Shown here: positions 16,843 through 24,545 of the stretch, piece by piece | How the letters are laid out: the number at the start of each line of letters is the position of its first letter | Numbering within the stretch: position 1 is the stretch's first letter | Notes under the pieces: generated by a model | Databases searched by the model: none | What the model saw: only the letters and a program-made list of their open reading frames with translations | Told to the model about the DNA's origin: nothing | Translations under genes and position numbers: made by a program | DNA from: Pseudomonadota bacterium | Lineage (GTDB): Bacteria > Pseudomonadota > Gammaproteobacteria > JAKAQQ01 | Length of the DNA: 64,000 bases | NCBI GenBank assembly: GCA_021810635.1 | Contig: JAJZIH010000002.1 | Location: forward strand, 110,233 to 174,232 | Reading direction: 5' to 3'

Positions 16843-16851
16843 TGTGGATAA
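16843..16851 (-). promoter_or_regulatory. Single consensus DnaA box
   Basis: TGTGGATAA on the plus strand is the reverse of the consensus DnaA box TTATCCACA, matching all nine bases. It is a lone box with no AT-rich unwinding region or neighbouring boxes, so it is not an origin. It lies 4 bases from the TyrR-like palindrome ahead of dtd. Confidence 0.35.
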
Positions 16852-16855
16852 ATTT

Positions 16856-16873
16856 TGTAAACGGATGTTTACA
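16856..16873. promoter_or_regulatory. TyrR/PhhR-box-like palindrome upstream of dtd
   Basis: TGTAAAC-GGAT-GTTTACA is a perfect 7-bp inverted repeat that fits the TyrR/PhhR consensus TGTAAA-N6-TTTACA at all 12 fixed positions. It ends 81 bases before the chosen dtd start, in a gap of 294 bases (16661-16954) that holds no other gene. Binding by a TyrR-type regulator is an inference. Confidence 0.5.
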
Positions 16874-16954
16874 GACTTCCCGATGGGCATTCGATCTCGT
16901 ACCTCTCCGGTCCGGGTGGATCCTGCCTCGGGCGTCAAGCTGGGTTTCGGGGCC

Positions 16955-17398
16955 ATGAAAGCCCTTCTCCAAAGGGTGACCCTAGCCCGGGTTTCAGTTG
17001 CAGGGAGGGAAATTGCCGCCATCGATGCGGGGGTCGTCGTTTTTCTGGCATTTGAGCGAGGCGATGGGGTCCACCGGGTGCTCCGTCTGGTTGACCGGGT
17101 TATCGCCTATCGCCTGTTTCCCGATGCGCGGGGCCGCTTCAGCCTGGACGTCCGGACAGTGGCGGGGCAGATCCTGTGGGTCCCCGAGTTTACCCTGGCG
17201 GCGGATACCCGGCAGGGGCGACGCGCGGATCTCTTCCCCGCATTGGAACCGGATGCCAGTGCCCTGTTGTTTCGGTCCGTCCTGGAACATGCCCGGGAAT
17301 GCGGTGGGGAACGGCTGGCCCAGGCTGGCCGCTTTGGTGCGCATATGGCGGTGAGTCTGGTCAATGATGGCCCTGTCACGTTTTTGCTCAGTGGATGA
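16955..17398 (+). CDS. dtd: D-aminoacyl-tRNA deacylase
   Basis: Dtd removes D-amino acids wrongly loaded on tRNA, such as D-Tyr-tRNA. The ATG at 16955 gives 147 residues, close to the family length; the longer frame from 16844 crosses the regulatory palindrome and lacks similarity. The C-terminal motif NDGPVTF (137-143) is intact and carries the Gly-cisPro-type region of the active site. The partner motif, normally SQFTLAADT, reads PEFTLAADT (from 77): Ser to Pro and Gln to Glu. The rest (TRQGRR) is typical. Activity is therefore likely but not certain. It is followed by tatABC after 54 bases. Confidence 0.88.
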   Translation: MKALLQRVTLARVSVAGREIAAIDAGVVVFLAFERGDGVHRVLRLVDRVIAYRLFPDARGRFSLDVRTVAGQILWVPEFTLAADTRQGRRADLFPALEPDASALLFRSVLEHARECGGERLAQAGRFGAHMAVSLVNDGPVTFLLSG

Positions 17399-17452
17399 AG
17401 GGTATTTGCGCTAGAATGAGAGTGTCCCGTTTCGTCCGAGGAGGGCCGTGCG

Positions 17453-17680
17453 ATGGGTTTAGACGGTCTCAGTATCTGGCATTTGCTGATCATTTTCGCG
17501 ATCGTGGTCGTGATTTTCGGAGCGGGACGGCTGCGAACGATCGGAGCGGATCTGGGCAAGGCAGTGCGTAGCTTCCGCGAGGCCCTCAATGGTGAGGAAC
17601 CGGGAAAAAAGACCCCGGACCCGGATTCGTCTGTCCGGGCCAACCGGGTAGAACCTCCGCCTCCGAACCCTCCCACGTAA
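17453..17680 (+). CDS. tatA: Sec-independent protein translocase subunit TatA
   Basis: A 75-residue single-span protein that oligomerises to let folded twin-arginine substrates cross the inner membrane. It has the N-terminal helix SIWHLLIIFAIVVVIFGAGRLRTIG with the FG hinge, an amphipathic helix (DLGKAVRSFREAL) and a polar proline-rich tail. The ATG at 17453 follows GAGGAGGG. First gene of tatABC. Confidence 0.93.
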   Translation: MGLDGLSIWHLLIIFAIVVVIFGAGRLRTIGADLGKAVRSFREALNGEEPGKKTPDPDSSVRANRVEPPPPNPPT

Positions 17681-17755
17681 CATCCGGTTCCGGAAAACGG
17701 GGAGCCCGGATACGGGTACGGGACGCTCCGTGGTTACGCAGTGCGAGGAGGATTC

Positions 17756-18013
17756 ATGTTCGATTTTGGCATGGGTGAGATCGTGGTGCTCGCGGTTTTG
17801 GCCCTTCTGGTCCTCGGGCCGGAGCAGATCCCCCCCTGTGCCAGACAGGTGGGACGATGGGTGCGACAGGCGCGTCAGGTCTGGTCCCGCTTGAGTGAGG
17901 AATTTGACCAGGCACTGGGTCCCGACGAACCTTTGCTCAGGCCGCCCCGGGAGGCCCCTGACCTCCGTCCGGACAGGGACTCAGGTCCTTCGTCTTCCCA
18001 TCCACCCAAATGA
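17756..18013 (+). CDS. tatB: Sec-independent protein translocase subunit TatB
   Basis: An 85-residue protein starting at the ATG at 17756, just after GAGGAGG; a start 15 bases earlier would place the ribosome site inside the gene. MFDFGMGEIVVLAVLALLVLGPEQIP is the TatB transmembrane segment with the GPE(Q)IP hinge, followed by an amphipathic helix and an acidic proline-rich tail. TatB forms the receptor complex with TatC. It is short for a gammaproteobacterial TatB. Its stop overlaps the tatC start (ATGA). Confidence 0.9.
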   Translation: MFDFGMGEIVVLAVLALLVLGPEQIPPCARQVGRWVRQARQVWSRLSEEFDQALGPDEPLLRPPREAPDLRPDRDSGPSSSHPPK

Positions 18014-18759
18014 TGAACGAAGTTCCAAGGTCCCGGTGGTTATCCCCGACTTTGGTGGAGTACCTGGTCGAGTTGAGACGTCGGCTCCTCATCTCGGTTG
18101 GATGCTGTGTTGTGGTGTTTGTGGCGCTGATTCCTTGGTCCGATCAGATTTTCCGGTTGTTGGCGAGACCTCTGGAGTCGGTCATGCCACCCGGAGACCA
18201 TCTGATTGCGATCCATGTCTCGACACCTTTCGTGGTTCCGTTCCAGCTCACCCTGCTTGTGACCCTCCTTCTCTGTATGCCGGTCATTCTGTATGAACTC
18301 TGGGCATTTGTAGCTCCGGCGCTGTATCGATGGGAACGGCATTTTGCCCGGACCCTCTTGGTGAGCGCGGTGATGCTTTTCTATGTTGGGATCGCATTTG
18401 CATATTTCGTGATCTTCCCGTTGGCCTTCCATTTTTTTGTCTCCGTGGCTCCGACCGGTGTGGCCGTGATGACGGATATTCGCAATTATCTGTCTTTCTG
18501 CCTCCATCTGGCCCTGGCCTTCGGGATTTCGTTCGAAATGCCCGTGGTGATTGTCCTTCTGGTTTCGTTGCGGTTGGTCAAGGAAGAAACCCTGAGGCAC
18601 CAGCGGCGCTATGTTTTTCTGATCTGTTTTATCATTGCAGCGTTTCTAACCCCCCCAGATGCCCTGTCCATGACACTGCTCGGTCTCCCGATGTACGGTC
18701 TCTATGAACTAGGTCTGATTCTGGTTCGATACTTGGTTTCGGAACGCTCCCATGCCTGA
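18010..18759 (+). CDS. tatC: Sec-independent protein translocase subunit TatC
   Basis: A 249-residue inner membrane protein with six hydrophobic segments, the receptor that reads the twin-arginine signal. It has the N-terminal VEYLVELRRRLL box that contacts the signal peptide, the loop MPVILYELWAFVAPALYRWERH with its conserved Glu and Phe-Val-Ala-Pro, and the late FLTPPD segment. Overlaps tatB by 4 bases and the next gene by 8, so the four genes are one translational unit. Confidence 0.95.
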   Translation: MMNEVPRSRWLSPTLVEYLVELRRRLLISVGCCVVVFVALIPWSDQIFRLLARPLESVMPPGDHLIAIHVSTPFVVPFQLTLLVTLLLCMPVILYELWAFVAPALYRWERHFARTLLVSAVMLFYVGIAFAYFVIFPLAFHFFVSVAPTGVAVMTDIRNYLSFCLHLALAFGISFEMPVVIVLLVSLRLVKEETLRHQRRYVFLICFIIAAFLTPPDALSMTLLGLPMYGLYELGLILVRYLVSERSHA

Positions 18760-19024
18760 ATCGATCCGACCGGATGAACCTGATCACTCCTCCGACTTTG
18801 TCACCGTCGCCGTGTTTGATGACCAGGTCAACGCCAACATCGTAGCTGGACGACTCGAGACCGAAGGAATCACAGTCCGGATGAAAGATAACCATCTGGT
18901 TCAGATGGACTGGCTGTATGCCCTGACAGTCGGCGGGATCAAGCTCCAGGTAGCGCAAACCGATGCGGAGCGGGCACTTGGGATCCTCCGTGATGATTAT
19001 TCGGATTGCCTGCCGACCTTTTGA
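18752..19024 (+). CDS. DUF2007-type small protein
   Basis: A 90-residue soluble protein with the pattern of DUF2007 (putative prokaryotic signal transducer): VAVFDDQVNANIVAGRLETEGI, then GGIKLQVAQTDAERALGIL. The fold is ferredoxin-like and compact. It overlaps the 3' end of tatC by 8 bases and ends 41 bases before a convergent gene. Whether it acts with the Tat system is unknown; only the coupling suggests it. Confidence 0.8.
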   Translation: MPESIRPDEPDHSSDFVTVAVFDDQVNANIVAGRLETEGITVRMKDNHLVQMDWLYALTVGGIKLQVAQTDAERALGILRDDYSDCLPTF

Positions 19025-19065
19025 TCAGAGGGTCGTCCCTGGTGCCCGGTGGACACGAAGGACTT

Positions 19066-20286
19066 TCAGCCGACTGTTTCGTGCTCGAGCCTGAGGTTCT
19101 GCCAGACCGCTTCAAGTCGACTCCCTGCAGGAAGGGTGAAACTGGTCACGTCGTCTGGCGTCCCGGCAGGTACGACGGAGCGAGGGAGGGGTGGCAGCCC
19201 ACTCCAGGGGGATTCCTCAGCGGATGTGTCAGCTGACAGGGTGGGCATGATCAGAATCAGTCGGTCAGAGGGCAGGAGTGTGCAAAAAACCGACTGGGGA
19301 AGGCCGGATTTCCATTTCCGGAATTCGGGAGAATCGAGGACTGTCGGCGTTCCCCTCCCGGCATGATCGGGCCCACTGAGGTAGGCCACAACCACCCGGA
19401 TCAGGCTGGATTCCGTAAAGCCGGTGCGCAGGCGCCAGTTCGCGTAACTCCGGAATGCCTTTTCGTTGGGAAGACCACTTTCCGGGTCGAGAAAACGTTC
19501 GGCCAGCATTTTCTGTTCCAGCTGATGGACGCGCATCCGCAAAAGTCGCATCTCGCGATAGCGCTCCAAGTATTTTTGGACAACTCCAATGGAGACGGAT
19601 TTGCTCCAGAAATCGTCGGCGCCTGCAAGAAAAGCCAACTGCCTCTGGTCTTCGCTATCATTGGCCGAGACCAGGATGACCGGTGGACGTTCACGGGCCA
19701 ATATGGCTTGGCGGATTTTCGGAACCAGGTCATAGCCCGTTCCGGCATCCTCGATCTGCACGTCGCACAGAACCAATTCATAGGCGGTTTCCTCGAGCGC
19801 ATGTAGGGCTTCGTCGGGAGTTGCAAAATGGTGCAGGGTGACCCCGATTTTTGCGAGCAAAGCCTGCATGTGTTTTGCCGCCACTTGACTGTCGTCGAGG
19901 TACAGAACGGGCAGAAGGGGAAGGAGGATACAATCCCGGATCCGGTCTTCCAGGATCCGTCGAATGGAGGGCAGGTCCTGCCGGTCGGCCACCTCCCAGA
20001 GGGGTTCCCGCATGAGGGCTGTACTCCACGCGTCCGGGTTGGAGGTGACGACCACCGGACGGTAAAGCGGTACGGCTGCCAGTTGCTGGATGCGACTAAG
20101 ACAGGTCTCCCCATCCATATCAGGTAGGGTATGGGCAATCAGCCCGGTATGGCAGTGGGATTCCAGCGCCCGCCGGATGGCTTCACTCCCGGTTGTTGCA
20201 AAGACCGGTTCCTGTCCAAAATCCCGTATCAGGCGCTCCCAAGCCAGATGGAATAGACGCGAGCTTTCGGCGACGAGAATTTTCAC
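19066..20286 (-). CDS. Response regulator with degenerate REC, intact REC and degenerate GGDEF-like domain
   Basis: The GTG at 20286 overlaps the stop of the M14-like gene (GTGA) and starts directly at VKILVAESSR, so it is preferred over the ATG at 20331; length 406. Domain 1 (1-115) is a receiver whose phospho-Asp is His52 and whose acidic pocket is lost. Domain 2 (about 125-240) is an intact receiver with Asp131, Asp132, Asp175, Ser207 and Lys229. After a helical linker, DPESGLPNEKAFRSYANW (from 267) starts like a GGDEF domain, but no GGDEF motif follows. It probably receives phosphate on Asp175 and signals by protein contact rather than by making cyclic-di-GMP. No cognate kinase is next to it. 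Confidence 0.75.
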   Translation of the reverse strand: MKILVAESSRLFHLAWERLIRDFGQEPVFATTGSEAIRRALESHCHTGLIAHTLPDMDGETCLSRIQQLAAVPLYRPVVVTSNPDAWSTALMREPLWEVADRQDLPSIRRILEDRIRDCILLPLLPVLYLDDSQVAAKHMQALLAKIGVTLHHFATPDEALHALEETAYELVLCDVQIEDAGTGYDLVPKIRQAILARERPPVILVSANDSEDQRQLAFLAGADDFWSKSVSIGVVQKYLERYREMRLLRMRVHQLEQKMLAERFLDPESGLPNEKAFRSYANWRLRTGFTESSLIRVVVAYLSGPDHAGRGTPTVLDSPEFRKWKSGLPQSVFCTLLPSDRLILIMPTLSADTSAEESPWSGLPPLPRSVVPAGTPDDVTSFTLPAGSRLEAVWQNLRLEHETVG

Positions 20287-22055
20287 GACGGAGGCAAAGA
20301 CAAACCGGCGTGATCGGTTTCCTGCGGCCATTCGGCAACGGGGTAGAGATGCCTGGATACCGGATCGCGATACAGGTGACGGTAAAAGAAATCAAGACGG
20401 CTACGCGGACTGTCCGCAAAGCGGTGATCGAGAATTCGGCGGAGGAATCCCCGGACCAGTTGTGGGTGTGTTCTGAGAAGCTGACGCGCGATTGATTCCA
20501 GCCGGTTCTGGTGTGTGCGGGGCAGGCGGTCGAACATGCTCCGGAAAAACCCGAGATAGAGCAGGTTGTCCGGACTGTGCGGGTCAAGCAGGGCAACCAC
20601 CAAGGCAGCGCGCCTCTGGTTCAGTGGAATAAAAACGGAACCTGTGGGATAGGTGAGAACACGGGTGCGCGCCGTGGCCCGGTAAGACCGGATGGTAGGC
20701 ACACGGGTCTCCGGTGGGATGTTCCACCGGATCCCATCCAGATGATCGGCGATGACCCGTAGAGTCCGCGGCTTGCGGAAGGTCTTCATCTGGATCCCCT
20801 GCCGTGCAAGGAGATGGAGCGTGCGCGTAAAGGCGGCGGGCACAAGATACCCGGCAATGTCCGGCTGTTGCAGGGTAACGAACCGCCGTCCGAAGCGGGG
20901 GACCAGGTAGTTTCTGGGTTTGTGTCTGTTGTAACGAACCCAGACAGTCCCCGAAATTGGGCTCAAGGTCTCGTCGTAGGCGTATGTGTGGAGCATGAAG
21001 GGAGTTGGCTCCTGGACCAACTGGCGGGGAAGGGGAAGATGGACACTGACCGGGTCGCTGTGGACGATATCGTGACCTTGGGCCCTGGCCTTCAGGATCT
21101 TCAGGCGATCCTGAATCAGGAGGCCGAACCAAGAGTCCAATGTTTTCCAGAGCCGTGTGGAGGATCGGTTGCCGTACGAATGTCCCTTCCAGATCCATTG
21201 GAACGCCAGTGCACCGTTCAATGCACTATAGGGGACTGGGTCCGAAAGATGGCCGGGAACCGTGATGATTCCAAGGCTTGGGCTGGCGGAGTTCCGCAAC
21301 CTGAACCAGGAACGGACCTTCACGTGGCGCTGTTGCCAAATGGCTCGGGCCTCCGAGAGCAGGCGATGGGCGACACGGGACAAAGGGTGAGGCAAAAGCG
21401 CATGGGGGGCGCCGCCAAACAGGCATTGTGCGCGCCAGGTTGCAGTTTGGACGTGGCCCAGCTCCATGACCACGTCCGGTTTCCAGTGCTGGAAAAGCCG
21501 GAGCCAATCACGGGCTCGCCTCGACTGGGCCGTGAGCAGATCCACGTTGCGGACATCCCACGGACTGCGGAGGCCGGGAACCGGTGGGTTGGGATTGTCT
21601 GCTACGGGTCTGCCGGTTCTGTGAACCAGGAAAAAAACAAGCGTCAGGTGATCGAGGAGATGGTTCCGGATCTGCGGGTTGGCCAGATGCTGGAAGAGGG
21701 CTAGGGCCGCTATCCGCGTGGCACGACCTGGGCGATTCAGTGCGGGGGTGATGAAAACGGTTAGCGGTTTCTGATTTGCAGATGGAGACCCAGAAAACCT
21801 CCCGAGAATCAGGGCGTCGCGGGTTACCCCGGTTCTTGAGCGGGAAAGGGTTTCCAGATGCAGCCATGGGGTGGGATGGTTCCGGAGTATCCGGATGAAA
21901 TCCGGATGCATGCGATGAAATTCATGAAATGAGTTCTCTTTCTGACCATCGCCAGTGCCCCGCGCTCTGGCCCCCGTCATGCAAAGAAAGCTCGCCACTC
22001 CGATCAGGAAACACCCCAAGATCTGGTAGCCTGCAAGCGTCGGTTTTCTATTCAT
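20283..22055 (-). CDS. M14 carboxypeptidase-like exported protein lacking zinc ligands
   Basis: The ATG at 22055 gives 590 residues and opens a signal peptide (MNRKPTLAGYQILGC..ASFLCMTGARA); a GTG at 22088 is an alternative. Residues about 65-205 follow the M14 layout: a secretin-like start (LHLETLSRSRTGVTRDALILG), a strand that normally ends HGNE but here reads TPALNRPG (His and Glu replaced), RNVDLL where LNRDF is usual, and KPDVVMELGH where the DxH motif is expected. The metal site looks lost, so peptidase activity is doubtful. The rest is rich in Arg and His. It lies 83 bases after gspB and is coupled to the response regulator. Confidence 0.65.
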   Translation of the reverse strand: MNRKPTLAGYQILGCFLIGVASFLCMTGARARGTGDGQKENSFHEFHRMHPDFIRILRNHPTPWLHLETLSRSRTGVTRDALILGRFSGSPSANQKPLTVFITPALNRPGRATRIAALALFQHLANPQIRNHLLDHLTLVFFLVHRTGRPVADNPNPPVPGLRSPWDVRNVDLLTAQSRRARDWLRLFQHWKPDVVMELGHVQTATWRAQCLFGGAPHALLPHPLSRVAHRLLSEARAIWQQRHVKVRSWFRLRNSASPSLGIITVPGHLSDPVPYSALNGALAFQWIWKGHSYGNRSSTRLWKTLDSWFGLLIQDRLKILKARAQGHDIVHSDPVSVHLPLPRQLVQEPTPFMLHTYAYDETLSPISGTVWVRYNRHKPRNYLVPRFGRRFVTLQQPDIAGYLVPAAFTRTLHLLARQGIQMKTFRKPRTLRVIADHLDGIRWNIPPETRVPTIRSYRATARTRVLTYPTGSVFIPLNQRRAALVVALLDPHSPDNLLYLGFFRSMFDRLPRTHQNRLESIARQLLRTHPQLVRGFLRRILDHRFADSPRSRLDFFYRHLYRDPVSRHLYPVAEWPQETDHAGLSLPPS

Positions 22056-22138
22056 CCGCCTGATCTTACCAGAAGTGAAGGACCCCACTATTGATCCGCA
22101 ATGGTGATTTGCCCAGGCTCGGGATCATTGTCCTTGGT

Positions 22139-22732
22139 TCAGGGGTGGGGGAAGAGGTAAAGCCGCCCCCCGTCACGGATGAGAAGTCCCTGACGGAGAA
22201 TCCGGACAAGGCGAGCTCCCCCCGGCAGGACCGCTCCTGTCCGATAGGTATGCATGTTGATCACGACGAATCGGCGTTCCGGGCTGGGGCTCCAGCTGAA
22301 GACCTGAATCTGCCAGTGGAGATGGGCCGGAGGGGGGCCTGGGTTTACTGTTGCAGTGGATTGGGCTACATGGTGGGAGGTTGATGAAGCGGATTTCGGG
22401 ATCGCTGGAGAACGGGTATATCGGGCCTGCAGGGCATGAAGGGTCGGTGACCCCGATGCGGCCTGTGGGGCCGTTTCCCGCGCCGTGTGCATGGAGTGAA
22501 CAGAGTGTATCGATGGAGGGGCTGACGATCCCCGATGCGAGCGAAACCAGGCGGAAAACTCGAGGGTGAGGAACCCCCCTAAAATCAGGCAGGTCAGGCC
22601 AATGGCGGCCCAGACCGCCCAGTTCCTGTGCGAATGCGTGGTCCGGAGGTCCGGGGGTGCCGCCAAGAGCCCCGTCTCTCGATGGGTCCGCTCCAGTTCG
22701 GCTTTCCGCAGTGCATCCAGAATGATCGACAC
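22139..22732 (-). CDS. gspB: GspB-like type II secretion assembly protein
   Basis: From the GTG at 22732, 13 bases after the gspA stop and after a GAGGAAG ribosome site, the protein has 197 residues. It begins VSIILDALRKAELER, the cytoplasmic box typical of GspB/ExeB, then one transmembrane helix (NWAVWAAIGLTCLILGGFLTLEF), a Ser/Pro-rich periplasmic linker, and the T2SSB domain (VFSWSPSPERRFVVINMHTYRTG..LPGGARLVRILRQGLLI). With GspA it uses ATP to place the secretin in the peptidoglycan and outer membrane. No other gsp genes are in the window. Confidence 0.85.
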   Translation of the reverse strand: MSIILDALRKAELERTHRETGLLAAPPDLRTTHSHRNWAVWAAIGLTCLILGGFLTLEFSAWFRSHRGSSAPPSIHSVHSMHTARETAPQAASGSPTLHALQARYTRSPAIPKSASSTSHHVAQSTATVNPGPPPAHLHWQIQVFSWSPSPERRFVVINMHTYRTGAVLPGGARLVRILRQGLLIRDGGRLYLFPHP

Positions 22733-22745
22733 GCCCGTGTCTTCC

Positions 22746-23609
22746 TCAGGATGGCCGGAGCCAGCGCGACCAGAATCCGACCGGCGGGCGCCCGGAAAGT
22801 TCACGGGCAGCTTGACGGACGAGAGTCTGTCCGACCATACGGTCCCCGCTGACATAGGCGGCGAGGAGGGTCCGGGAGCACAGGATGTTGATGGTACGCG
22901 GGAAGCCTCTGGTGCAGCGGTGGATCAAGCGGGTGGCGCCCGGCGTGAACAGCGTGGAACTCAAGCCGGCAACCGCCAGCCGGTGGGCAATGTATTCGGC
23001 CGTCTCTCTGGCCGTTAACGGTCCCAGGTGGAACCGTGCCGTGATCCGGTTTCGCAAAGGGCGGAGCGCCGCTCCATCCAGGAGTTCGTCGATCTCCGGT
23101 TGGCCCACGAGGACAATCTGGAGCAGTTTGTCTTGACGGGTTTCGAGATTGGTGAGGAGCCGGATCTGTTCAAGTGTTTCCACTGGAAGGGCTTGGGCCT
23201 CGTCGACGATCAGGATGGCCCGGTGCCCCTTGTGGTAAATCGAAAATAAATGCTGGTACACCAGCCCGATCAAGGTCGGAAGATCAAGACGGTTGGTGGT
23301 GGGTCCAAGGTCCATCTGGAGTTCGCGCAAAAGGTTCAGGGTAAAGGCTTTAGGGGTTTGCTTGGGGTTCAGGATGAGGGCGACCTCGACCCCGGACGGG
23401 GATTGCTCGAGCAGTCGCCGAATCAGGGTGGTTTTGCCGGTACCGACTTCACCTGACAGCTCGACGAATCCCCCGCTTTGGGTCAACCCATATAGAAGGT
23501 GCGCGAGCCCCTCTTGGTGCTGATGGCTTAGAAAAAGAAAGCGCGGATCGGGGGTCATTCCAAACGGTTCTTCGCGCAGACCGAAAAAAGGGACGTAGAG
23601 ACCATTCAT
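22746..23609 (-). CDS. gspA: GspA/ExeA-like AAA ATPase
   Basis: The ATG at 23609 gives 287 residues starting MNGLYVPFFGLREEPFGMTPDPRF, the ExeA family opening. Walker A is GEVGTGKTT, Walker B is AILIVDEAQAL, and sensor-1 is in LLQIVLVGQPEIDELL. The protein ends soon after the AAA domain and lacks the long periplasmic peptidoglycan-binding half of Aeromonas ExeA, so it is the short, cytoplasmic type. The gene leads a leftward operon with gspB, an M14-like protein and a response regulator. Confidence 0.87.
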   Translation of the reverse strand: MNGLYVPFFGLREEPFGMTPDPRFLFLSHQHQEGLAHLLYGLTQSGGFVELSGEVGTGKTTLIRRLLEQSPSGVEVALILNPKQTPKAFTLNLLRELQMDLGPTTNRLDLPTLIGLVYQHLFSIYHKGHRAILIVDEAQALPVETLEQIRLLTNLETRQDKLLQIVLVGQPEIDELLDGAALRPLRNRITARFHLGPLTARETAEYIAHRLAVAGLSSTLFTPGATRLIHRCTRGFPRTINILCSRTLLAAYVSGDRMVGQTLVRQAARELSGRPPVGFWSRWLRPS

Positions 23610-23761
23610 CTGGTGGCTCGACCACGACAGATGGCGGGATCGGGGATCATCCCAGCAATCGCCGACGCGCCCCAAGCGTCCCTGCCCTTTTCAAGGGTGG
23701 CACTCCGCCGGGGAATCGTCCAGGCCCGTGCTCAGACCCTCCGAATACCGGCGAATGGCTT

Positions 23762-24364
23762 TCACCGCGGAGGGAAATGGCCCAGGATGCGGTTAACCGC
23801 CCGGTAGATCGCAGCGGGCGAGAAGTTGGACTGGCGAACTTGGCGGGAGATCCAGCCTCTCCAGATCAGGCGGTGGGTTTTGGCGTCAATGATGTCGATG
23901 ACCAGAACGGCTACCTGGTAGGAGTAGCCATAGCCGTAGGAGCCGTAGGCGCCGAAAGATCCGAATCCGAAGGGTCCAGGTCCAAAGAACCCGTCATCGT
24001 CGTAGTACGGGAAGAAGGGCGCGCCATAGAAACCATACCCGTAGAAAAAGGGCGGATTCGTGACCATTTCCCGGTGGCTGATCAGATGGTCCGTCACAAG
24101 GAATTGGGCCTGGGATCGGTGTTTTCGGTATGAAAATCCCCTGTTTCTCAGGGCTTCAATGACCGCCTGCTTGATCCGGTGGGCCACGATCCCACTGTCG
24201 ACGATGGGGTTTTTAAGCGGGGTTTTGCCCGGCTTTAACCAGGCAAAGTCATTCAGACCGGCAAAGTGTGCGCTCCGGGACGATTCCACGCTGACCGGCG
24301 AGACGCAGCCAGCCAGGAGCGTGAATCCAACAAGCAACATCAGGCAACGTGCGAGCTTCGTCAT
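23762..24364 (-). CDS. DUF4136 lipoprotein
   Basis: A 200-residue lipoprotein: MTKLARCLMLLVGFTLLAGC gives a lipobox LAGC with Cys20. The mature part follows DUF4136: FAWLKPG near the start, an AQFLVTDHLISHRE strand, a long Gly/Tyr/Phe-rich low-complexity stretch (about 106-147), and VAVLVIDIIDAKTHRLIWRGWISRQV near the end. The family is anchored in the outer membrane and its function is unknown. It has 152 bases between it and gspA. Confidence 0.82.
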   Translation of the reverse strand: MTKLARCLMLLVGFTLLAGCVSPVSVESSRSAHFAGLNDFAWLKPGKTPLKNPIVDSGIVAHRIKQAVIEALRNRGFSYRKHRSQAQFLVTDHLISHREMVTNPPFFYGYGFYGAPFFPYYDDDGFFGPGPFGFGSFGAYGSYGYGYSYQVAVLVIDIIDAKTHRLIWRGWISRQVRQSNFSPAAIYRAVNRILGHFPPR

Positions 24365-24545
24365 GATGGCAACCCTCGAAAGCTGATCCCGGGAATCTCA
24401 ACGTCTTAAACGTTGCCAAACCCCTCGCCGATGACCAGTATAACCTGCTCTGGTAAGACCCGATCGGTGCCCAAAAGTTTTAGAGCCTGATTGTGACACA
24501 GCCAAGACTGCCGGGAGCATCCGGTGTGGGCGAAAAGCCCACGTC

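Noticed and set aside
16843..16873. Replication origin
   Set aside because: Only one DnaA box, no AT-rich unwinding element and none of the usual origin neighbours (dnaA, dnaN, gyrB).
16856..16873. BirA operator
   Set aside because: The TTGTAAAC and GTTTACA arms are similar, but the BirA spacer is about 14-16 bases, not 4.
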